A DNA stretch of 64,000 bases from Malaya genurostris (lineage: Eukaryota; Arthropoda; Insecta; Diptera; Culicidae), in NCBI RefSeq assembly GCF_030247185.1, contig NC_080571.1, forward strand, positions 15,407,631 to 15,471,630, written 5' to 3'. Each line of letters opens with the position of its first letter. The first letter of the stretch is position 1. Position numbers and translations under genes: made by a program. Below, piece by piece: positions 56,981 to 64,000 of this stretch. The notes beneath the pieces are model-generated. The model was not told where the DNA came from, ran no database searches, and saw nothing but the letters and a program-made list of their open reading frames with translations.

Positions 56981-57786
56981 TAGATGTTCTTATTATACGG
57001 GAGACAAAAACTTTATCTTTCGAAATATATAGGAAGCCAACCAATACAGAGCGAGTTATACCTAATATTTCTAGTCATTCTCACCAACACAAAATGGCAG
57101 CATTTCACCATATGTTTCACAGAATGCTAACCTTACCCCTCAGAGATGATGCGGTAGTGAAAGAGAAAAATTTTATCTTCGAAATTGGAAAGCTCAATGG
57201 ATATCCGGAGCGCTCAATCCAAACAATCCTCGATAAGAAATTAAGATCATTGAAAAAAATTATCACTTACAACTTTGACCCCCCTATCAGAAAATTTGAA
57301 AAGAATATCGGTAAACTTCAACTCTAATATGGCATATCCACTTAAATCAAATTAAAACCCTTTGGCTTGGATTTAGTGTTCAGTAGTACTAACTACCAGT
57401 TGAAAACTTTACTAGGATCTACTAAAGATCCTACTGATAAATTGAAAAAATCTGGGGCATACAAAATTTCATGTTATTGTGATAAATTATACATTGGAGA
57501 AACAAAGAGATCACTAGATATCCGTTTCAAGGAACACATAGCGGAAATAGGGAAAGCATCCAAGGATTTGGAACGGGAATTATCACACCATTTCAAGTCG
57601 AAAGTAGCAGAGCATGCCTTTTCCGAAAACCACGATTTCACTACAAATGACATAAAAATCTTAAGACAAATTTTCAACCCATGGAAATTGGATTCGCAGA
57701 AAGTCTAGAAGTTTGCATACATAATTCCACTTCTTTACTAAACAGATACTAAGGAAATAGGTCTTCCTGGCTCTTTAAGTTACTAC
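56981..57786 (+). pseudogene. Penelope-type RT C-terminus and GIY-YIG endonuclease
   Basis: It restarts with DVLIIRETKTLSFEIYRKPT, directly continuing the RT after the TA. Then come HQHKMAAFHHMFHRML and a region ending near 57327. Two stops occur between 57327 and 57366. The endonuclease frame (from 57367) reads LDLVFSSTNYQLKTLLGSTK, then SGAYKISCYCDKLYIGETKR and FKEHIAEIG. The GIY is GAY and the YIG is intact; the catalytic Arg-type position in 'RFKEH' is present. The downstream CIHNSTSLLNRY and SSWLF remnants complete the protein. Confidence 0.88.
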
Positions 57787-57790
57787 CTAC

Positions 57791-58302
57791 ACACAGGGGA
57801 CAGACAAACATAGAAAACACTTAATCTCTCCCTACCCTAAACAAATTAGATAATTTTTTCGAGGTATTCATACCTGTTGTAGGAATCTACCTACTTGCGT
57901 TTCATATAAAAGGAACAACATTGCAGCATTCTTCCAATAATTTTAAAAAACCGCTAATACATTTAAGATGAATACAAATTGTATTCGAAATACGTATATG
58001 TGATGTGACGTTTATTATACATAATTTATAGTGTTGTGAGATACATAGTGAATTTGTATAGTGACGTGATATACTTATAACAGAATTAAATGGTAATATT
58101 AAAAAAATTATCCTTGTAATAAAAGTTCTTCTTCATAGACACTAAACCAACCCGACCAAGAAATATATTTTTATAAAAACATTGTTATTTTGGCTCAGAC
58201 CCTTCTCAAAAGTAGAGTAAACCGTACTAGAACTTCAGTTTTGGTGGAACTGCTCCGAGATAATATTACAGAAGTTAAATTATTTTCGAAGGTGGTAATG
58301 TA
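57791..58302. other. AT-rich DNA after the Penelope-like element
   Basis: May include the 3' untranslated part of the Penelope-like element. No hammerhead-type core was seen by eye. Confidence 0.35.
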
Positions 58303-58999
58303 CAGTAGCGCTCAAAAGTCTTTTGTAAATACATCATTTTCTGCATATTGTAGGAAATGTTGCACCAAATCGAATTCTTACCATTCGGGGAAGTTAAAAA
58401 ATGTATAATAAGTTTTAGAACTCAAGATTAGATTATATGGTCATGTACTACATTATAATGCCGGTAATAGTACAAATGTCCTTATTTATAGTTTCAAAGA
58501 ATTTAATTTATTAAAGTTCATAGGTGACATGGCAGTTAATATAAATCAGAAACACGGTTTTAATATTATCATCAAAGAGTAATATAAAGAAAAAGTCAAT
58601 ACTTTGTTACCTTCTAGTTTAATAACTGCAGCACACCCTTTTTGGTATTGATGAGACGAGGTTTTCAAGGCATCTTTTGGGAATTACTAACCATTCATTT
58701 TGCAAAGCAGTAAATATTTCGTTTTTGTTAGAGTAATTACGTGCTCTAATAAGTCGGTTCCAGTTCTTCCCATAGGTGTTCTATGCAATTTAAGTCTGGA
58801 CTTCGCCTAGGTCAGTTCAAAACTGTTTGTTTTTGGGACTTGAAAAATTGTTTGAAAAGCATAAAGTTAGTTTAATTTGTATTATTTTGTAAATCACTAA
58901 AAAATTGTATACGGATTTGTTTGAACATATTTCGTCGTTAGATTCAAATGCACTCCTTTGTCGAAAACAGGTACGTACCACATACAAAAGACGCCACTG
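58303..58999 (-). mobile_element. Tc1-like deletion derivative
   Basis: CAGTAGCGCTCAAAAG at 58303 and a reversed CAGTGGCGTCTTTTG ending at 58999 form the ends, with TA flanking (58301-58302, 59000-59001). At 697 bp it is less than half of a full Tc1 element, and it carries only the end of a transposase. Confidence 0.75.
58630..58830 (-). pseudogene. Tc1-type transposase C-terminal fragment
   Basis: On the minus strand, with frameshifts: RRSPDLNCIEHLWEELE-like sequence near 58800, then NYSNKNEIFTALQNEWLVIP and NLVSSIPKR. This is the region of the final glutamate (IEHLW) and C-terminus in Tc1 (DD34E). Everything upstream is deleted. Confidence 0.7.
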
Positions 59000-59001
59000 T
59001 A

Positions 59002-59849
59002 TAACAAGTCATCAAAATTTACATAGAAGTAAAGCGGGGTATCTTTGATACCTCGTCTGGTTTATGGTGCCAGCTACCGAAAAAATCTAGAGTTTCGTTT
59101 TGAAACGCCCTCGAACTTTACCATGCGTTTTCGTCAATTTTCTTGTACAAGTATCATATTTATGATTTTTATAACGAAAATGCTTCGTCTCTCTTCGTTT
59201 GTACTGGTGTCGGTCATTTACGAATGAGATAGAAAAATATTGAAAATGAGGCTGTTGGATTGGATTGTTTCATTGAGAATGAAATGTATCTTACCCTCAC
59301 GAAACATCATCGAGCAAAGCCGGATAACTCAGCTAGTACGCAATCAATATCTCATTTAAGTAGTGAAAAAAACATTGATCTGAAAGATCCCCGCTCCTGC
59401 CAACTATGAAACAACAAGAGATATTTTTAGAACCAGTTTGAAATCATTTCAACGTTTAAAAATTTTTCGGTCGTTTCCGTTACCTTTCGCTTTGAATTTA
59501 AAATTTTACTGTAAAGTTAATTTGGTGAACTTTAAATAAAAACTAAAATGTAATTGTTACTATTTATTCATTAGCCCTTCTTAAAACAAAGTGTAGAGCC
59601 AGAGATGCCATTTATACAGATTTATCAGTATTGTATAGATTTTTGCGCATACTGATTTAAATCAAAGTACAGGTTTTATACAGATTTTCTTAATTTAATA
59701 CAGATTTGTACAGATTCATAGAAAGTGAGAAGTACAAAATTAGACTTTTCTCTCTGAGTATCTATTAGTATTTGATTGCAGTGATTCTTTAAAAGTTTAT
59801 TAATCAACGGACAAATCACATGTTAAAGTGGATATCTTTTATGCAGATA
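59002..59849. other. AT-rich DNA with an inverted partner of the hAT-like MITE
   Basis: 59145-59285 is the reverse complement of about 60597-60720 (sharing 'gaatgagatagaaaaatatt'-like sequence and 'cttcgtctctcttcgtttgt'). This is probably a fragment of another copy of the same MITE. The stretch 59590-59710 repeats 'tacagatt' words. Confidence 0.5.
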
Positions 59850-61375
59850 ATTGATTATGATTAACATCATTTTATTAGTGAAAACAGATAGAGCAGATAT
59901 AGACTTTCTATGTAACGTACTACATATTTCCTATGAAAATATCTGGCATCTCTGTGCACAGCCGATGAAACAAACACACTTAACAGTGTTATGGTGACGT
60001 ATAGCGGAATCAAACCAGTGCTACTTGATTTGCCACAATGGTTATTTCATTAGTATTCAACACGCTCTTTCTGGTAATATTCGAAGCCAAAACAGTTTTA
60101 TTCAAATATTAATATCAATAATATAATTATACTAATATCACGGATACCAAAAACATACTTTTTGATAATAATTTGAAGAAGAAAAACAATTTATTTTTTG
60201 TCACAATATGAGATAACTTGGCAACTTTGCGAAACCAAATGAGATGAAAACAAAGCGCAATCAAGTGAACTAAGTGAAAAACTTTCATCTCATATTTTTG
60301 AAGACTTTTATTGCTCGGGTAATTTTTGAAGTTTTTAATCCTTAATGAAACAAGTGACAAGTGAACATTACAGTGAATTATGAAGCTATCCAGCATTCAA
60401 TGGTAGTGTAATTTTGCGAAATAGTGATCATGTTTTGAGACGAATCGATTAGTAGATATTCAGAAACATGACGAACTGTAAAGCTTGAGACGAAAATGTA
60501 TCCTAAATTGAAAAGTGAATTTATTTTAAATGAAAAAAACGATAACCGAAGAACTTAAAACCATTTCTTTCAATCAGAGCTTAAAATTGTCACACATTCT
60601 CAATGAAAGAAACCATTTCAGCAGTCTCATTTTCAATGTTTTACTGTCTCATTCGCAAATGACCGACACCAGAACAAACGAAGAGAGACGAAGCATTTTA
60701 GTTTCTCATCGAAAAAATGAGAGAGCCTAATTGCCAACGTCACTCTTTCCTCTATGACAAGACGAAACCAAACTAACGTCTTCAGGTAGCAACAGCAGAA
60801 TTGAAATTTTCATTCTTGCATCGGTGTATTGAAAATATGTGACGCTTGGCTATAAAAAGTAACTAAAATATGGCAAATCGAAGTAATTACATCCCAGAAC
60901 TTCTTTGGAAACCAAAACTACTACAAATTCGAGCACTAACAGTTAAAACTTATTGTGAAACCTTTTTCTGTCGTTTTCAATTCTCACAGCTTTAGTTGAA
61001 TATCTACACTGAATACTATAGGATTTTCACTGAAAACTGCAAATGACTGAAAGGGCAAATGAAAGAAAAAACACAATTTTGAAACTACATTCCCGTTTAT
61101 GTCATTGACTGGACATGGATTTCGTTCTCATAGTTTGCAAGCGAAACTGAGAGTGACAATAATTTCTTGTCATTTTCGTTTATTTTTCAGTCAATGAAAA
61201 TGACTTTTATTAGCTCTGCTTTCAATAGGAAAGTGTGACAAAAGCTTTTATAATCATTTTAAAACATTTCACAGTTTGGTTCAGGTAGGTTGCAAAATAT
61301 TATTCATGTTCAAAGTAATGAGTTGAAGGGATGAGATGGAAATAGGAGCTCAGATGAAATAGGGAGCCGTTACCC
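59850..61375 (-). mobile_element. Element A, copy 2 (reverse), truncated or diverged at its far end
   Basis: Read on the minus strand from 61375, it follows copy 1 from its left end: GGGTAACGGCTCCCTATTTCATC, then 'tttgaacatgaataatattt', 'ctgtgaaatgttttaaaat', and on to 'ccataacactgttaagtgtgtttg' and 'gccagatatttt'. Similarity is about 88-92% and fades below 59850. It lacks element B and instead carries a 644-bp insertion (60575-61218) not present in copy 1. Confidence 0.83.
60575..61218. mobile_element. hAT-like MITE, 644 bp, with 8-bp target duplication
   Basis: CTTTCAAT stands on both sides (60567-60574 and 61219-61226), and copy 1 of element A has a single copy at the matching place (about 45330). 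The ends are CAGAGCTTAAAATTGTCA and, reversed, CAGAGCTAATAAAAGTCA (14 of 18 match). An 8-bp duplication with CAGAG-type ends is typical of hAT elements. There is no transposase, so it is non-autonomous. Confidence 0.85.
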
Positions 61376-64000
61376 TATTTTATCTAAATTGTGTGTAAGT
61401 GGAAGTGGAAGAATGTGAAGAATTTGAAGAATTTGAAGAGTTAAGAATGCTGATTAGACATCTTCTTAGACACCATCTTGTACAATTAATAGTTTTCCGA
61501 GTTACAATGATTTGAAGAAAAACAGCAAAATTCTACAAAAAGCAGAGTTCTCTGAACTATATGTCCAAAAATCTGGATAACGGCTACATCTAGGAAAAAG
61601 GTGTTATTGTATTGCTTTAAATTCGTAGAGTAATATTTTAGTATATGAATGAAGAAATTTTCTCTTCTGTCAGAATTTTGTCGTGTAAAATAGTTTTCGC
61701 GGTTCTCGAGATCTCGAAAATAAGCGAAGGCCAAAGAGTTAAATCTTCACGTTCTTCGGTATTCGTGCCATTAGAATTAAGTCCGGACTGCTGACAGGAT
61801 ATCGTTTTGCATGTTTACACCCGTTGAACGGGTCGAGAAACGAAACCGCTCTCCAGCAAATACGCAATGCACGGAACTACAAAACGTTTATGTCATCATT
61901 CATTATTTTTAACTTTTGTGCGTTGAAACGCTGTTATATATTTACACCCGGAGTTTGAGTATTTAATAGATGGCAAGTATTTTTATACGGTCCCATCGTT
62001 AGCTAAGAGCGAATCCAAGACCTTATGTCTACCCACATCTTTAACTCCTCGACACCTATGGAAGAGAATGATGAGTCGTTCTTCCGGAAAGTAGGTTAAG
62101 CATCAATATTTCCTCTCCTTCCTATCAATTATCCTTCCCTGTGAACGATGGAGATGGGGCGGCTGACTGGCAATGCTGTTGAAATGTTCAATTTCAGTTG
62201 GAATTGTATCAATTTCCAAGCCGAGTGACCAATGGTCAATCAGCAGAAAACTTGATATATCAGTGTGCAACCCTCCAAGATCATCGTCACAATGCAACGC
62301 AACATTACAATTTAGTATTTGAACGACAATTTTTATCGATAATGATCCGACCGGTATATGAAGAAGAGTATGTATGTTCATGCGCGCATGAACCGAGTTG
62401 AATGGAGACGCCTCCTGTATACAGCAGAGACCCGCGTGATCTACGACTGAAAGAGTAAGAGTAAGAGTATGACAATTTTTCGTTCGAAACATGCGGTTTT
62501 GCAAAAAAATGTTGTAGCTGTTACTTCTTATTTTTTTAAAGAATATCACTTATCAAATAAACGCTTGCTTTTTCAGAGTCATTCCACCGAAAGCCATTTC
62601 TCCGGAAGGGTCATCGTGCCGAAAATCATTTCATTTATCACGGGTAGACCGAAATCAGCAATTTGGCGAAAAAATTAGTTGATTTTCTGATTTTAGTTAT
62701 TTTTTGAGACAACTAAAAAAATCTTACTTTTGCTAATTTAGATTTTTTAATTCTAATTCCCTTAATAATAATTAAATATTTGTTGAAATGGCTATTTTTT
62801 TGATTGAATTCACCAATTTAACGTGCTGTCATTTCTTAGCTAAGGCATACTTCATTTCCATTCAACTAATTTTTTAGTTGAATTGGAGAAATAAAACGTT
62901 GTTTTCAACCAACATAAATGGTTGAATTGGTTTCTGCAACTTACAGCTATAGGGACCGTGCACGGTAACAAGTAGCGCCATTAGTGGCGAATAGGCGAAA
63001 AAACTCTACCATAGCTTTACAATGTTACCATATGTTCACGCTGAATAAAATAGTCAAAAACCTGTTTTAATACAACATAGTGGTGTAATGATCCTTTTCT
63101 CACATCAATCATATCCTCATATATAATACTGTGGTATACTATTAAAAATATTTCTCTCCGATTCTAAAAATAAACGAAAGAGATTGTTTGTGCATTAACT
63201 AGTATAACCTACAGAATGAAACAGTTCTCTGACATCGATGAGAAAACGAAGGGAGTTCCACTATTGTAGGTATTTCGGGCACTAGAACCCGAGAACGTAT
63301 AATCGAAGTTGGTTCGTATGGCCATCAACTAACATGATTTCAATTGCAACCGAAAAATATGCTCAATTTTCGGTAGGAGCATAAGATCTTTCATTTGAAC
63401 CTAAGATTAGGAATACCGGACTAAGTGTAAAAGTAAGTGAGATCATTTTTTGAGTGTATGACTATTATCTTTAGTTATTTGGGTTGCTATTTTGCTCTGA
63501 AAATAAAGTAATAGCAAGTGGTGTAATAATTGCAATTCAGCGAAAGTAAGAATAACTTCGAGAAAAACTTACTTCATTTAAAAAATATTTAAACTTTTTC
63601 TTTGGGTATTTTCTTTGAGTTAAAGTATAAAAAGAAATTACACAGAAGCAATTTTTACTAAAGGTCTGAAATTAGAATGTTTTAGCAAGATATTTTTCAG
63701 TGTTTCCGGTCAAGTCGATTAAAAAATCATTTGATGTGCTGAGAATATCGTTTTAGTGTTTGAATTTGAGTGAATATGACAAATATTAGACACAAATCCA
63801 ACTGCAATGACAGAAAATGATGTGGCCGTATTAGATACAGAATGAATAATTCGATTCAAAATTTAATAGTCAGTCGATGTTGAACAATCGTTCGCACCTC
63901 ACGCGAATAATTCCATAGGGTTCGGAAAAAAATCCGCAGAGAAAATACGCTAGAAAGTAATTTCAAACTCAGTTTACAAGTTTTGCTATGGTAGCATTAT
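61376..64000. other. Unclassified AT-rich DNA
   Basis: No coding frame with a family motif. A short AGAGTA tandem repeat lies at 62451-62471. The segment 62660-62935, rich in 'gttgaatt' and 'aactaa' words, could be an AT-rich MITE, but I could not define ends. A 'gggaccgtgcacggtaac' palindrome-like word lies at 62953-62970. Confidence 0.35.

Larger units (their letters stand above)
54780..57790 (+). mobile_element. Penelope-like element (RT plus GIY-YIG), split by mariner copy 2
   Basis: Order: degenerate N-terminal region (54840-55165), RT with GAPIGNPLSP and YVDD, then YRKPT and the RT C-terminus, followed by a GIY-YIG endonuclease. This arrangement is specific to Penelope-like elements. 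The boundaries are approximate; the 3' non-coding part may run to about 58130. No telomeric repeats or pLTR were identified. Dead. Confidence 0.9.

Noticed and set aside
57700..58130. Hammerhead-type ribozyme as found in some Penelope-like elements
   Set aside because: I did not see the CTGATGA and GAAA core in the right arrangement by eye. A covariance-model search would settle it.
62660..62935. AT-rich MITE
   Set aside because: Repeated 'gttgaatt' words suggest one, but neither inverted ends nor a target duplication could be fixed.

Overview
The window reads as nuclear DNA from an insect, most likely a mosquito (Culicidae). It is AT-rich, has no operon-like gene layout, and is crowded with animal transposon classes. 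These include two Himar1-like (irritans) mariners, a nested pair of DD37E elements (an ITm group first reported from mosquitoes), a Ty3/gypsy element of Mag type, a Penelope-like element, an I-superfamily LINE, Tc1 and Harbinger/PIF-type fragments, and several fold-back elements. Short repeats of a style common in mosquito genomes also recur (GT-rich pieces, and pieces mentioning a receptor-like 'aaacttagnttcaaatgaaaggtct' type of motif). The assignment to mosquito is inference. I found no intact host gene, no tRNA or rRNA gene, and no CRISPR array.

Layout. 1-9 kb: a fold-back element, AT-rich filler, a GC-richer unique island (2.9-4.7 kb), a second fold-back family copy, and a dispersed repeat present two to three times. 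9-17 kb: a degenerate GAATTC-rich tract, mariner copy 1 inside a GT-rich repeat, a GATC-dense patch, a long ATT microsatellite and a unique GC-richer island (15.3-17.0 kb). 17.3-25.1 kb: one continuous, strand-asymmetric, A/G-rich array in 9-nt phase with larger repeated blocks, holding a fragment of a mariner-like transposase. 25-27 kb: unique island. 27.3-30.2 kb: dead LINE. 30.6-33.1 kb: transposase fragments, tandem repeats and a hairpin. 33.1-38 kb: unclassified DNA and a third GC-richer island with triplet repeats. 38-42.2 kb: DD37E element inside an older DD37E relic, then a mariner deletion derivative with about 183-bp terminal inverted repeats.

42.6-49.5 kb: a young gypsy/Mag element, split by element A, which is split by element B. 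49.7-53.2 kb: unique island, fold-back copies and a TATCGATA cluster. 53.2-54.6 kb: two GT-rich repeat copies. 54.8-57.8 kb: Penelope-like element split by mariner copy 2. 58.3-59.0 kb: Tc1 deletion derivative. 59.8-61.4 kb: second copy of element A, carrying a hAT-like MITE with an 8-bp target duplication. 61.4-64 kb: unclassified.

The genes do not form a pathway. What the window records is a layered history of insertions. Several insertions can be ordered, because the interrupted host copy or a paralogous empty site is also present in the window. The GC-richer islands between transposon blocks look like single-copy non-coding DNA, possibly intronic or regulatory sequence of a large neighbouring gene; that is inference.
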